A DNA stretch of 64,000 nucleotides from Campylorhamphus procurvoides (Eukaryota; Chordata; Aves; Passeriformes; Dendrocolaptidae). Of this stretch, positions 14,201 to 26,557 are shown in pieces. The translations under genes and the position numbers were made by a program. The first letter of the stretch is position 1. Every line of letters begins with the position of its first letter. Under the pieces are notes generated by a model, which did not search any database, was not told the DNA's origin, and was given only the letters and a program-made list of their open reading frames with translations. Where the stretch lies: the NCBI GenBank assembly GCA_013396655.1, contig WBMV01006667.1, forward strand, positions 62,001 through 126,000, in the 5' to 3' direction.

Positions 14201-14308
14201 TTCACATCACCAATTTGCAGACATTAAAAAGGGCATTCTTCTTTAATCAGCACTGGACATTCTGAGGATAGGTCCTCTAATAGAACATGCCAAATGACAG
14301 ATGGACAG

Positions 14309-14935
14309 GGCTTTTTATTGCACATATTGTTTACATATTCATTAGATATTCTCACTGAATACATATTCATTAGTTTGCTCTACACAATCACACACTCATT
14401 GGCTCTTTTTTGGTCCTTCCAAGTTTTCTTTGTTGTCCTGACCTCAGTTCTTGAACAGGCACAGCATCATTACGTTTCACCACCAAAAAAGTTACATTTG
14501 TTCTTTATTTTATATTGTTTGGGTACACAGAGCTTAGCTTACATCCTGTTTGTTGGAGTACGTCCCTTATCTAATTCTCTAGGACTTCTCTAAGATTATA
14601 TTGTTCTTCATTTGGGCATTCTGGGATACTGTGATTAAAGTTTCTATTTCTCCTATTAATTACAGAGTTCTGATAATGTGATTATACAGCCAAAGTAGTA
14701 ATTTCCCTGCTTGTACACATTTAATTTCAGTGTAAATCCTTCCCACTTGTATGGAAGTAGAACTGAAGTCATGGTGGGATGAGAATTTACCTAATTTTCC
14801 TCCAAATACAAATGTGTAACTTTTATTTCAGAGAATAACTAGATCTGAGTTCTAGCATTTGTTAACTGGATAAAAGCACTGAAGTAGATGTGAAGATACC
14901 GTAGGTGCAAAGCAACTGAATTTTTACTCCATCTA
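14309..14935. repeat. 627-bp block, first of two identical copies (probable assembly overlap)
   Basis: The block from ggctttttattgc to the last base before the N recurs at 14937-15563, offset by 628. The ends match exactly at the N, and I saw no difference in the parts I compared. Two copies meeting at a lone N is the mark of two contig ends that overlap but were not merged. The content is unique AT-rich sequence; the identical 91-99-codon frames in both copies have no recognisable domain. Confidence 0.85.
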
Positions 14936-14936
14936 N
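14936..14936. other. Assembly gap (single N)
   Basis: One ambiguous base separates the two identical 627-bp blocks, which suggests a nominal gap rather than missing sequence. Confidence 0.95.
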
Positions 14937-15563
14937 GGCTTTTTATTGCACATATTGTTTACATATTCATTAGATATTCTCACTGAATACATATTCATTA
15001 GTTTGCTCTACACAATCACACACTCATTGGCTCTTTTTTGGTCCTTCCAAGTTTTCTTTGTTGTCCTGACCTCAGTTCTTGAACAGGCACAGCATCATTA
15101 CGTTTCACCACCAAAAAAGTTACATTTGTTCTTTATTTTATATTGTTTGGGTACACAGAGCTTAGCTTACATCCTGTTTGTTGGAGTACGTCCCTTATCT
15201 AATTCTCTAGGACTTCTCTAAGATTATATTGTTCTTCATTTGGGCATTCTGGGATACTGTGATTAAAGTTTCTATTTCTCCTATTAATTACAGAGTTCTG
15301 ATAATGTGATTATACAGCCAAAGTAGTAATTTCCCTGCTTGTACACATTTAATTTCAGTGTAAATCCTTCCCACTTGTATGGAAGTAGAACTGAAGTCAT
15401 GGTGGGATGAGAATTTACCTAATTTTCCTCCAAATACAAATGTGTAACTTTTATTTCAGAGAATAACTAGATCTGAGTTCTAGCATTTGTTAACTGGATA
15501 AAAGCACTGAAGTAGATGTGAAGATACCGTAGGTGCAAAGCAACTGAATTTTTACTCCATCTA
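14937..15563. repeat. 627-bp block, second identical copy
   Basis: Same sequence as 14309-14935, beginning at the first base after the N. After 15563 the sequence continues as ordinary unique DNA. The real chromosome probably has one copy. Confidence 0.85.
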
Positions 15564-18500
15564 AATACTGTGTCAGCTGTATTATATAATTACAAAACAG
15601 AACCCACAGTTTTCAGTGGTTGAGAATGAAACTGATATGTTACCTTTTTGTTTACAAGAAGCAAAATTAGCCAAAGCTGTAAATCTAAACATGTTTGGGA
15701 CTAATTCCATACCAGTTTTATTAAACTTGTCATTAATATGCTATTTTCTGTTTTGGATGGATTAAACTGGTGAGGTCTGAAAAACAATTATGATCTAGAC
15801 ACCAGCAATTAATGTTGCAGGGCCTGTTCTCTTGCTGTGGGCAGTGGCTATTTTAATGACATGCTTAAAGTTTTAACTCATTCTTTCCCTTAGTTGGATG
15901 TGGCTATTGGATTACTTTTTTTATCCTGCTGTAATCACATACATTAGTTCATCTGACTTCTTAGCTATCAACTGATAATTATTAGACTGCTTAATAATAT
16001 ATTTGGTGCTGATTTTATTACTTATTCATGCAGAGTTGCATTCTTTTCTTCTTTCTGTAACCACTTTGTCCCAGTTTTGTGTGAAATAAAATGTTCACTA
16101 AAGCACACTATCTGTGATTCAAAAGAAGTGCATCACTAAATATTTCTTCAAAACCATCAACCAGTGTCTGCTTGATGTAAGAGAGCAGAGTTGTTGATCC
16201 TATAATAGGAAACCCAGCAATAAGAGAAGAACTTACCATTTTTAAGGTCTTATATTTGTTCTGCACAAAAAGACCTGGCATCTAATTAATTGAAGAGGGC
16301 AGAAAGTTATGTGGGATCATACGTAGAATGTATTCTGAAGAGCTGTAAACACAGAAAGTTTAATGAGTTAATAGTATGGATCAGGTTAAATGTTTCCAGA
16401 AGAAGCAAATAAGTATTTAAACCATAAAAAGTGCCTTGCAGAGATTCCAGTCAGTGCTACTGAATGTGCAAAAAACTGTATGAAGCGCTCCTATGGGGCA
16501 CCAATCGACCTTTACTAAAAAATTTCACTACTAGGATCCACTATTTGGCAATCCAATGTCTCATTTCTAGTTCTACAGTCCACCGCTATACAAGTTTTGA
16601 AGTATCTTACTGCAAGATAGTTCTAACATGCCCCTTTATTTTGATAACAATTAGTTATCCTAGAGATTACATAACTCAGAAATTGCAGCATTTCCTTCAA
16701 GCTGCAATTTTGTGCCAATATATTTTTTCCCATTAGGATGCAGATATGTGGACTATACAAAAAATAAAAAGAGAAATGAATACACATGTGAAAAAGTCTT
16801 TAATACAATTAGGAAAATGGAGACCTTTTCTCCCTTCAGAATAGATTAAAAGGTACTGGTTTGTTAAACTTATTAAAATAAGGGCTGGGAGGCTAATAAA
16901 TCCATTACAAAAACAGTAAATAAATACACTTTTTATAAATGCATCTCGGGGATCAAGACCACTTAGGAAAAAATAGTTTACAAGATAAAATCTTGATATA
17001 AAATGAAGCAGAGATTAACAGATCAAATTCAAAATACAAAAATTAATAGGTGTTTATTTTAGTGTTTACATTTTTCTTTTTAACTTGAAATCTTGGAACA
17101 GCCACACAAATAGAGAAGGGGAGGTGCCAACACAATTTCAAGAGAGATTTCTGAAAAACTTTCCGTGACTTAAGGACAGGATAAGGGGCATTCAGGTTGC
17201 TGGTGTGAAAGTTCAGGAATGAGGTTTGGTGGGCTCCAAAGGGCAGTTAATTGTCTCAAATCTAGCAGTATTTCAGAATTAACTAATTAGAATGTTGTGC
17301 TATGCTGTATTGATCTCATGCTCTTTGGTTTAACTGTTTGTGAGGAGAGGTTGGAGAGACACTAATCTCTGCATCCCTTGTGCTGCACAGCTTGGCTTTG
17401 AGGCTCAAGGATATTACCCTTTTAGTAAATCAACAACAAACTATCAAAGCAGCAGTGATTTCATGAAGCCATCGTTGTTCTCCTATTGCCACTCAGGACC
17501 ACATCTTGTTTAGCATTACTGCTGGGAATGCTGGCTGGAATTATGAATCACAGGAAGAAAAAGTCAATCAGATTTAACATATTACAACAGTTTTTCTGTT
17601 ATTACCTTTGCCTTCTGTTTCTTTCTTATTTTTCTGCTTTGTTTTCATTACTTACTGTATGTCAGAATACACATGCACACATACCCCTGTATTTCTTCCT
17701 TTAATGGCAGTAAGATTAATATGTCTTCTGATGCACACAGAATTTCTTTTTCATTTGATTTCTGCTAGTCATTTTAAAATGTACCTTGTGTATTGGTCTG
17801 CATAGGAAAGTGGTTAGGCATTAAGTTCATTATATTTGAATCAGCTTATTTTGTTTTAGGCTCTAAATTAGCAAGACGGTGTCACTGTCAAGTCTTATCC
17901 CTGCCTCTCATTATGATTTTACATTTCAGCTAAAGGCTTTTTACTTACTGGAAAGGGAATGCCCATGGAAAACAAGGGGGCAATACACAGCTATGTCTAG
18001 AAGAAAGACAGTCACTGATTTGTGAACAAAAGCATAATTCTCAATTATTGAAAAACCACAACTTTAGTATTACCAATAGGAGGACCATACAGGCTTAGTA
18101 TGGTTATCATCCACACAAGATTCGGAGGAGTACATCTACAGTACTGTTACGTTATAACTTATATATGTCTTCCTGTCAAATGGAATACCTCCTCTGCTCT
18201 GACCTTCTATAATTACTAATGTTAGTATGTCAGAAAGACTTTCTTAAAGGAATACTGTATTGTTTGAATCAATCATAACAGACTGATTTGATTATGTCTG
18301 AGAGCAATGTGTGTGTCTGATTTACAATTATACACATAAGTTCTAAACTCAGTGGAGTAGGCTAGCTTTTTTTTTTCAGTACCACATGGATCTCAAGTAG
18401 ATTTCCTGTAAAATACCTTCCATAAAAGACATGTTCAATACTTCAAGATTTTTTTCCCATATCTTGAATTAGTTTTAAAATATTTAGTAATAAGAGGTTT

Positions 18501-18869
18501 ATATAATGATTTATTCAAACCATCTGAATTCTCGGCAAATATAACTTCACCGCCAGGGTTTGAGAAACAATATCTTAAATTTAAGGATTGCTTTATTTAC
18601 CTTCATCACAGGTATTTCACCTCACATGCACACATTGTTTCAGAAAAGAGGACACAAGACTGTGGTAGAAATAGTCCTTTAAACTTAGTTATAATAGCTG
18701 AATGTTAGATATATGCTAGTGTTGATGGGAATGAGCAAAAGCATTGCATGTCAATGTTTATGATTATGAAACACACCTCTGTCTTGAGAGAGGAAAATCC
18801 ATTCATCTTTAAACAATTATTTCACAATTAAATACAAACATACAAAAAAAAAACCAACAAAAAAAAAAA

Positions 18870-19250
18870 CAGTGTCCAGTGGGTCACAGTGCCAGAGGTG
18901 CCTGCACTGGCAGAAATATGCATGAGGAAGTCCAAGGGGCACAGCGAAGAGACGTGGGTGAATTTGCTTGGCTCTAGAAGCAGAATGCCATGTTCATGCA
19001 GCATTGCCCCTGAGCTACTGAGCTCTGAAAAGTGCCAGAACTTGTTAGCTTACAGACTGTGCCTTGCTAGCAGAGGCATACTGCTTCTAGATGAGAACTG
19101 GCTTCTGTGCAGCTCCTGTGCTCCCTGGTGCTGCTGCGATCGCATTAGGATGGGTGAAGTGGATGCAGGTGTCTTGATTGCTACAGTCTGGGCAGTTCAG
19201 TTCTTATAGGAAAAGATGCCTTGTGCAAGTGCTTAATAAATGCCACACTA
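18870..19250. other. Less AT-rich island of unknown origin
   Basis: This stretch is clearly richer in G and C than its surroundings and holds a 106-codon frame (18889-19209, plus strand) rich in Cys, Leu and Ser with no recognised domain. It follows directly on an A-rich tract (about 18843-18870), and AATAAA occurs just after the frame near 19234. An old retroposed cDNA or an unrecognised repeat would both fit. The A-rich tract is on the wrong side for the poly(A) tail of a plus-strand retrocopy. Confidence 0.35.
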
Positions 19251-20430
19251 CAGCAAAAATGATATCTCAACATTGCATTAAAATGATCATTGGCACTTGA
19301 TACAGATACCAAATTAAATAAGCTCTGAAATTAGAATAGCCTTAAATTATCTATAACTAATTTTTGGGCTATGAATACTTGTTGTATGTCCAAACATTTA
19401 AATAGTTTGTAGAATTAGATGGAATTTTAAAATTGCATAGTGTTTGCTTATTCATATGCATATGGATGATACTTCTTGCCTAACAATATATTTCTAAATT
19501 ACAATATAATTTTAAAAAATAAAAAATTGTTTTCAGAATAAAAATCTTTATCACATGTTTTTATTAAATTTGGTAACTCATATCAGCATTGTGTCTCCTA
19601 ACTGAGCTGCAGAAAGCAATTTCATCTCCTTCATTTCCAAAGAAATTGTCTCTCTGATTATTCAGCACTAACTACTTTCTATTTTCAGATATGTGTTTTC
19701 ATCTTAGAGTATGTCAACATACTATTATTTTAGGAGTACATATAATTTTATTACTTCTACTAGTATTTCAAAATAATTTAATAAAATAATTTAGTGCATT
19801 TTGAAGATTAAAATATAAAAAATGTCCAAGAATATTTTTCACAAACTAAGGCAGAAATTCTGCTTTAAAGTATGTTTTTAAAGTAGCTATTTTTATTCAA
19901 GCAGTACATCAAGAAATTTATGAACCTCTTATATTTGAAAGCAGAAAGCCAAGATATGACTAGAGTCTGTTGAGTTCAGAAGGGAAATTACCTGTCTTCC
20001 TCAAAAAAAATCTTGTATTTTTCTAATAATATTTTAATTAACTTGTATCTATATCTGGTAGACTATAGGTAAAGAAATTAATATGTTTTTGTTTAGAAGT
20101 TGGGATTGGCATATTTCTTAAACTGCTCTTGCTTGAAAGACTAGCTTCTTGTGGCAGATCTGTCTTGAGATGAATATCAAGAGGAGGAAAAGAAAAATAC
20201 GTATTTCTACATTCCTCACTACATTTACTTAGACAGCTGATGGGAACTACTAGATAATTTTTCAATATTGTTTTTTGTCTGCAGACCATTCTGATACTCA
20301 GTCTTCTAATTACCTCTGTGGTGACCAGAATGTAGGAAGAAGTCTGGAGTCTAAATCTACTGCCCCTTAAATGTGTGTCTGTGTGTATGTACATACTGTG
20401 AGCTCTTTGTACTGCAAATAATTCCATACA

Positions 20431-20463
20431 TTTTTGTTGTTGTTATTGTTGTTGTTGTTGCTG
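20431..20463. repeat. (TTG)n microsatellite
   Basis: Imperfect run of TTG units with one TTA interruption. Confidence 0.85.
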
Positions 20464-21155
20464 CTTCCTAATCTTTTCTGGTTCAAAATCAATGCCATGG
20501 GAAAACTGTTGTTCATATTGGATACTCAGATTTCATTTTAGGCATGAACTTTAGCTCCACTTGCTAGCTGGCCTTTAAAGGGCAAGATAAATACCCAAAA
20601 TGTGAAAAATTATGCATTTTTATTCTTTTAAAACAAACAGAATTGCATTCTTAAAATCAAAGGTCATTTCTCTTTCTAGCAATCTTTCAGCTTTTCTATT
20701 TTTGGTTCCATAAAAATCAAGGAGTTATATTCCATTAGTTACTCCATTGGAGCCAGTAATGTTGTGAGTCTTTATGTAGTACATATATTATTAAGATATG
20801 GAATTGTGTTCTTTAATTTTCCTGCGATTGACAAAGTGAAAAACTTGCAGCAGAAATAATTTTGTCAACTTAAAACAAAGTTAATGCATAAAAACCAATA
20901 GGATGTGATGGGGTTTTTATTAAAAAAACCTACTTTTTCTAATGAACAACATTTTATTCTATTTTTTTTTCTTCCAAGTTCCCTTTAAAGGGAAAAGGGA
21001 GAAGGAAAAAATAAAGAGAAACTCATCACAAGAAAATGAAAAAACCCCAAATATTTAGCATCATATAACTACAGCAAATTCAAAAGAATCAGCATTTATT
21101 GCAAATATGGGCTTAATCTTAGTGTTCAGTAACTCCCATATTTTGTAAAACCTGC

Positions 21156-21895
21156 CATAGGATCATAGACAAGTTTAGGTTTGGAAAGATCTCTGTGATT
21201 ATTTAGTTCAACTGTTAACCTAGAAATCACAACAGCACCATAAAACAAGTCCCTAAGTGTCACAGCTACACATCTTTTAAGTATCTTCAGGGAGGAAAAT
21301 ACTGGGCAGCCTGTTTCAATGCTTGGCAACCCTTTTTGTGAAGCAATTTTTCCTAATATCCAATCTAAACCTCCCCTGACATAACCCGAGGCCGTATCCT
21401 CTGTCACTTATTACTTGTGAGAAGGGGCCAACCCCCACGTCACTACAACCTCCTTTGAGGTAGCTGTAGAGAGTAATAAAGTTTCCCCTGAATCTCCTTT
21501 TCTCCAGGCTAAACAACCCCAGCTCCCTTAGACACTCCGCACACAGTTTATGCTCCATACTCTTCACCAACATTTTTGCCCTTCTCTGGGCATGCTGCAG
21601 CACCTCAATGTATTTTCTGTCGTGAGAAAACTGGACATAATACTCGAGGTGCAGCCAGTGCCAAATACAGAGGGACTATCACTGCCCTGGTCCTGCAGAT
21701 CACACTGTTTCTAATAGAGGCCAGGATGCCATTGGTCTTCTTTCCCACCTGGACACACTGTTGGCTCATGTTCAGCTTCAGCTGCTGGGTCCTTTTCTAT
21801 CAGGCAAGTTTCCATACACTCTGGCCTAAGTCTTTAGCACTGCCTGGGGTTGTTCTGACCAAAGGAAAGGACCCAGCACCTGATCTTGTTGAATC
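21156..21895 (-). mobile_element. CR1 LINE, 3' segment, minus strand (outer element, part 1)
   Basis: Read on the plus strand it begins with the reverse complement of the CR1 3' terminus (catagg-atcatagac, then a diverged form of the ggtttgggttggaagg stretch). It continues through stretches typical of CR1 antisense, such as ctccaggctaaacaaccccagc and tgcctggggttgttctgacc. The reading frame is broken, so it is a dead copy. It stops near 21895 inside the conserved cttgttgaa-ct stretch and resumes at about 24024, because another CR1 is inserted there. Its last 116 bases (21780-21895) appear again at 22375-22490 through the assembly artefact. Confidence 0.85.
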
Positions 21896-22373
21896 TGTTG
21901 AATGTGAGTTCTCTCATGAGCAGTATGGCCAATCTGGTCACCCTGGACATGGAGAAGGTTGAGGCACTCAACAACTTTGTTACCTCAGCATTCACTGGCA
22001 AGTGTTCCAGCCATATGACTCAAGTTGCAGAAGGTGAAAGCAGTGAGTGAGAGAATGAAGAACGATCCACTGTATGAGAAAACTGGCTTGCAGACCATTT
22101 AAGGAAGCTGAAATTGTACAACTCCATGGGACCTGAGGAGACAGATCTGAGGGAACTGGTCAAGGAAGTCACTAAGCCACTATGCATCATATTTGAGAAG
22201 TCATGGCAGCGCAGTGAAGTTCCCACATAATACTTGCTTTTTAAAAGGAAAATTGGAAAGATCCATGGAACTACAGTTCCGTAAGTCTCACTTCAGTGCC
22301 TGTCAGGATAATGGAGTAGCTCTCACTAAAAACTACACTAAGGTGATTGAGCCAACATGGCTTCACTAAAGGC
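21780..22373. repeat. 594-bp block, first identical copy (probable assembly overlap)
   Basis: The block beginning agctgctgggtcc runs up to the N and recurs at 22375-22968, offset by 595. It spans the end of the outer CR1 segment and the start of the inner CR1. The boundary at the N makes an unmerged contig overlap far more likely than a real tandem duplication. Confidence 0.85.
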
Positions 22374-22374
22374 N
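22374..22374. other. Assembly gap (single N)
   Basis: Lone ambiguous base between two identical 594-bp blocks, the same pattern as at 14936. Confidence 0.95.
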
Positions 22375-22968
22375 AGCTGCTGGGTCCTTTTCTATCAGGC
22401 AAGTTTCCATACACTCTGGCCTAAGTCTTTAGCACTGCCTGGGGTTGTTCTGACCAAAGGAAAGGACCCAGCACCTGATCTTGTTGAATCTGTTGAATGT
22501 GAGTTCTCTCATGAGCAGTATGGCCAATCTGGTCACCCTGGACATGGAGAAGGTTGAGGCACTCAACAACTTTGTTACCTCAGCATTCACTGGCAAGTGT
22601 TCCAGCCATATGACTCAAGTTGCAGAAGGTGAAAGCAGTGAGTGAGAGAATGAAGAACGATCCACTGTATGAGAAAACTGGCTTGCAGACCATTTAAGGA
22701 AGCTGAAATTGTACAACTCCATGGGACCTGAGGAGACAGATCTGAGGGAACTGGTCAAGGAAGTCACTAAGCCACTATGCATCATATTTGAGAAGTCATG
22801 GCAGCGCAGTGAAGTTCCCACATAATACTTGCTTTTTAAAAGGAAAATTGGAAAGATCCATGGAACTACAGTTCCGTAAGTCTCACTTCAGTGCCTGTCA
22901 GGATAATGGAGTAGCTCTCACTAAAAACTACACTAAGGTGATTGAGCCAACATGGCTTCACTAAAGGC
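22375..22968. repeat. 594-bp block, second identical copy
   Basis: Repeats 21780-22373, including the outer/inner CR1 junction, so that junction appears twice. Open frames found in both copies translate identically. The sequence after 22968 continues the inner CR1 without a break. Confidence 0.85.
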
Positions 22969-24023
22969 AAATCATGCCTAACAAATTTGGTGGCCTTCTA
23001 TGATGGTGTTACAGCAGTTGTGGACAAGGGATGAGCAACAGAAATCATCTATATGGACTTGTGCAAAACGTTTATCACTGTCCTGCATATCATCATTGTC
23101 TCTAAACTGGATTTGACAGATGGGCCACGTGGTGGATGAAAATTGGCTGGATGATCACATTTGACAAGTTGCAGACAACAGCTCCATGTACCATTGGAGA
23201 GCAGTGATGATTCCTGTGCCTCAGGGCTCTGTTCTGAGAGATGGACCTGTGAAACCACATGAAGTTCAATAAGGCGAAGTGAAAGGTCATGTGACTAGGT
23301 CAAGACAATGCCAAGCACAAATACAGTCTGGGTAGAGAATGGATCAAGAGCAGCCCTAGGAAGAAGGACTTCAGAGTGTGTGCAGACTGGAAGGTCAACA
23401 TGAGCCAACAGTGTGTGCTCACATTCCAGAAAGCCAACTACATCCTGAGCTGCATCAAAAGAGTCATGAGAAGCAAGTTGAGGGAGGTTATTCTCCCCTT
23501 TACTATGCTATTGTGAGACCTCATCTGGAGTACTACATCCAGCTCTGAGGCCTACAATGCAAGAGAGACTTTGCCTGTTGGAAAAGTCCAGAAAAGAGAC
23601 ATTAATATGATCACAGAGCTGGAACATCTCTCCTTTGAAGAAAGGCTGAGACAGTTGAGGCTGTGCAGTCTGGAGAAGAAAAGACTTTTAGGTGACCTTC
23701 TAGAAGTTTTCTGATAACTATAAGGGTGGAGAGGGACTTTTCACAAGAACATATAGCAATAAGACAGGGATGAATGACCTCAAGTTGAAGGAGACTAGGT
23801 TTAGATTAGATCTTAGAAAGAAATTCTTTACTGTGAGAATTGTTCGGTACTGGCACAGGCTGCCCAGAGAGGTTGTGGACTCCCCATCCCTGGACGTATT
23901 CATGACCAGATTGACGGGGGCTCTGAGTAAGCTGGTTGAGTGGAAGGTGTTCCTGTCCATTGGAGAGGTGTTCAAAGTACAAAGTTCTTTCAAGTGTCTT
24001 TCAACTCTAATCATTCTATGATT

Positions 24024-24721
24024 CCAACTTCATACAACCGGCCTTGATCCACTGATTCAGCCTCTCCAGATTCATCTATAGATCTTCACAACCCTCCAAC
24101 AGATAAACAATCCTGCCCAACTTTGTGTCATTTGCAAACTGACTGAGGGGTCCCTCAATGCCCTTGTCCAGTAAATTAAGTAAATCAGGAAGATTTGCTG
24201 ATGATCAGTAAGATCATGAATAAATTAAGATATTAAACCAAAGCGGCCATGATACTGAGCATGGGGGTGCAACACTGATGGCCAGCCACCCACTGCATTC
24301 ACCACCGCTCTCTGGGCCCATCCATCAATTCAGTTTTTACCCAGTAAAGGGTACACTAGTCCAAGCCATGTGCAGCTGTTTTATCCAGGAGACTACTCTG
24401 ATAAACAGTGTCAAAGGTTTTACTCAAATCCAGGTGGAAAACATCCAGCCTTTCTCTCATGCATTATGTTGGTTACTCTTTTGTAGAAGGAGATTGAGCT
24501 GGTCAAGCAAGACCTGTCTTTCACAAGCCCCTGCTGGCTGGGCCTGATCCCCCGGTATTCCTGCATGAGTTACATGATGACATTTAGGGTGATACATTCC
24601 ATGATCTTCCCTGTCATGGAACAAGTTCAGACTCACAGGTCTGCATCTTCCTGCTGGTCCTGCAACACATTTGCCAACTTCTTGTCAATTTGGGCAACCT
24701 CAATTAGCCAGAACTGCTTTC
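24024..24721 (-). mobile_element. CR1 LINE, minus strand (outer element, part 2)
   Basis: Continues the outer CR1 exactly where part 1 stopped: aacttcatacaacc follows on from cttgttgaa-ct in the family. Conserved antisense stretches follow, including cactctctgggccc-like sequence near 24305, gtcaaaggttttactcaaatcc near 24410 (split here by family differences) and tgctggctgggcctgatccc near 24530. Similarity fades at about 24721 after gttagccag-like sequence. It is broken by stops and is non-functional. Confidence 0.8.
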
Positions 24722-26557
24722 ATGTATCTGTTCATATATGCTCAGTATACCTATGTATTCACTGAAACAAAATGCAGGGAATGTGTCCCATGATTTCAGA
24801 AGTCTAGATAAATAGAGGGAATAAAAATTACTATTTTGTAGTCATCAGTTTCAGCTGAAGCTGTACTTATGGATCATGTCAGAAGCTGAAGAAATAACAG
24901 TGATCACCTTGACTCTTTTAATCCTTTTACTTTTTTCCCTAGGGAGTCAGCTGTCTGTGCAATGTCTCATTGTCCCCTGGTGTGGAAGTTTTCATTAGTT
25001 CTCAGTTCCCTCTCTCTCTTTCCCACTGATTGTATTCCTAGAAGAACTTTATTCAAACACTTCTATTCCAGAAATCTTTGAAAGGGGTACACATTGGTTC
25101 TTATTATAACTAAATAAATCAGTAGATTTCTACCTGAAACCAGTGTTTCAGGTCCAATTTTGTCCATTCATGGTTGTTAAGAACAGAGGCTTTGACTTCT
25201 GTGCTCAAAAGTCCTGTCAAACTAGGTCCCCAGCTATAGCATAGCTGTTCTCATCCAGGTTCTCCTATTCCAAACGCTGACAAAATGCACTCTCTGGAGA
25301 AAAGTAGAAAGAAGAAAAGCTTTTATTACTGAAATAGTAAAACCAAAATGTTTTGTTCCTTTTTGCTAATTTTTGTAAAGTAAAAAAGGATCTGCAACAC
25401 AGAATTTGAATATTTTTCTCCTTAACTCATTCTTCTAAACACTGACACAGATAATAAAGATGAAAATATTCTTACAGTAGAAGGTTATGCCACAGTAATT
25501 TTGGCCCTGTGTTTGTATCTGTCAATATACTCATTCTATTCAACTTATACTTTTGTGGTTTTTTTTTTCAGAATGAAGTGCACAAATGAAGAAAACTACT
25601 ATATACCATATTTCTCTCAGCAATTATCAGCATTTGTATTAATACTGAGACTGCCAGAAAATACTTTCATTGTACTTATGTTAATCCCAAATTACTTTTT
25701 TAATGAGAGAGGAAAGGAAGGGCATAAATTACCTCCAGTTTGTTCAGTCTCCCAAATTTGCTATTTACAGACATATGAGAATATGGTTGTTAATGGTTCT
25801 ATTTTCCTCCAAGTAAATACTATTAAAGTAGATGCGAGGAGAAACTGTGGAGATTCAAGAGTGGAATAAAAATATATGCTATTTACTGATGTTAATACAC
25901 TGATAGGAGGGGTTTTGCTCCACAAGGTTCCATTTAATTACAATAGGGAAAAGTACTGAAACAAGCTGTTACTCAGAGGTATAGGGGCACATTTTCAGCA
26001 AGACTGACACTTAAACATCATACATACCCTTTTTTATTATTCTGTCTTGCAGATAAAGAACAAGAAAAGAGGTGCAAAGCCAAAATAACTCTCATCCACT
26101 AGTAATTTCTTGTCATGCATTATTGTAAAAAAAAATTATTCATTTGGTTTTGTAATTTGGTCATGTGAAAATCACATATAGAATAATGTTTCTAATGGAG
26201 AGTTGGTTGAAACCATTAGTTGTGTTCAACAATTCTGAATTGTACTGGCATATTGGCAGGTAAATGGAGAGCCTGAATAAGAACTTAATGAAGTCCTGAG
26301 CAGATTTCTGGCCTAACACTGATCTTCATAGACATCTGAGTAAGATTCATTTCAGAGTCTTGTCCTTCTCCAGCTATGTTATAGGGGCACTTCCTAACTG
26401 TAAGTCTCAGGGACCTAGAACAAGGGTATGTTTACAATTGCATTGTGATATTAAATATAAGTGATCAAGCAGTACAAGAGCACTACTACACTAAACAGTG
26501 CAACAGAAAGGTCTGCATTAAAACCAGGAGGCAAAACCACAGGTGCTCTGTGGGGGA

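Larger units (their letters stand above)
7580..14308. other. Mostly unique AT-rich sequence
   Basis: No full gene is seen. The stretch holds the exon candidate at 8377-8420, a TA/TG-rich simple repeat at 9661-9810 and a short (CT)n at 11240-11256. The longest open frame, 114 codons at 9882-10226, shows no domain and overlaps an 82-codon frame on the other strand. Confidence 0.55.
15564..21155. other. Unique sequence, no gene recognised
   Basis: No repeat family or coding gene is recognised apart from the less AT-rich island at 18870-19250 and the (TTG)n at 20431-20463, listed separately. Open frames of 60-129 codons have no recognisable domains; the 129-codon minus-strand frame at 20038-20427 crosses simple sequence and looks like chance. 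Confidence 0.5.
21896..24023 (+). mobile_element. CR1 LINE, plus strand, inserted in the outer CR1
   Basis: A degenerate reverse-transcriptase region can be followed. EKVEALNNF and SAFTGK appear near 21945-22000, and IFEKSWQRSEVP near 22190-22228, both characteristic of CR1 ORF2. Later parts (about 22970-23240 and 23240-24023) match the middle and 3' end of CR1, finishing attctatgattc. Near 23235-23245 the sequence jumps from one conserved stretch to another further downstream, so the segment that should hold the catalytic F-DD box is missing. Many stops and frameshifts are present. About 595 bases of the span (22374-22968) are an assembly duplicate, so the real insertion is about 1.5 kb. Confidence 0.85.

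Noticed and set aside
14294..15221. Two identical 91-99-codon frames as a tandem gene pair
   Set aside because: They are identical only because the 627-bp block is present twice around an N; no domain is present.
14309..15563. Genuine recent segmental duplication
   Set aside because: Exact identity with both borders at a lone N, and a second case at 22374, favour unmerged contig overlap.
20038..20427. 129-codon minus-strand open frame
   Set aside because: No recognisable domain or supporting signals; no conserved motif to raise it above chance.
21576..21962. 128-codon open frame
   Set aside because: Lies in antisense CR1 and crosses into the inner CR1; partly repeated only by the assembly artefact.
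25501..25869. 122-codon open frame
   Set aside because: No domain, poor codon-like structure and a poly(T) run inside. Length is within chance for 64 kb of AT-rich DNA.
26343..26396. 26-nt AG...gtaagt segment as a microexon
   Set aside because: Splice-like pair but very short and with no supporting frame or context.
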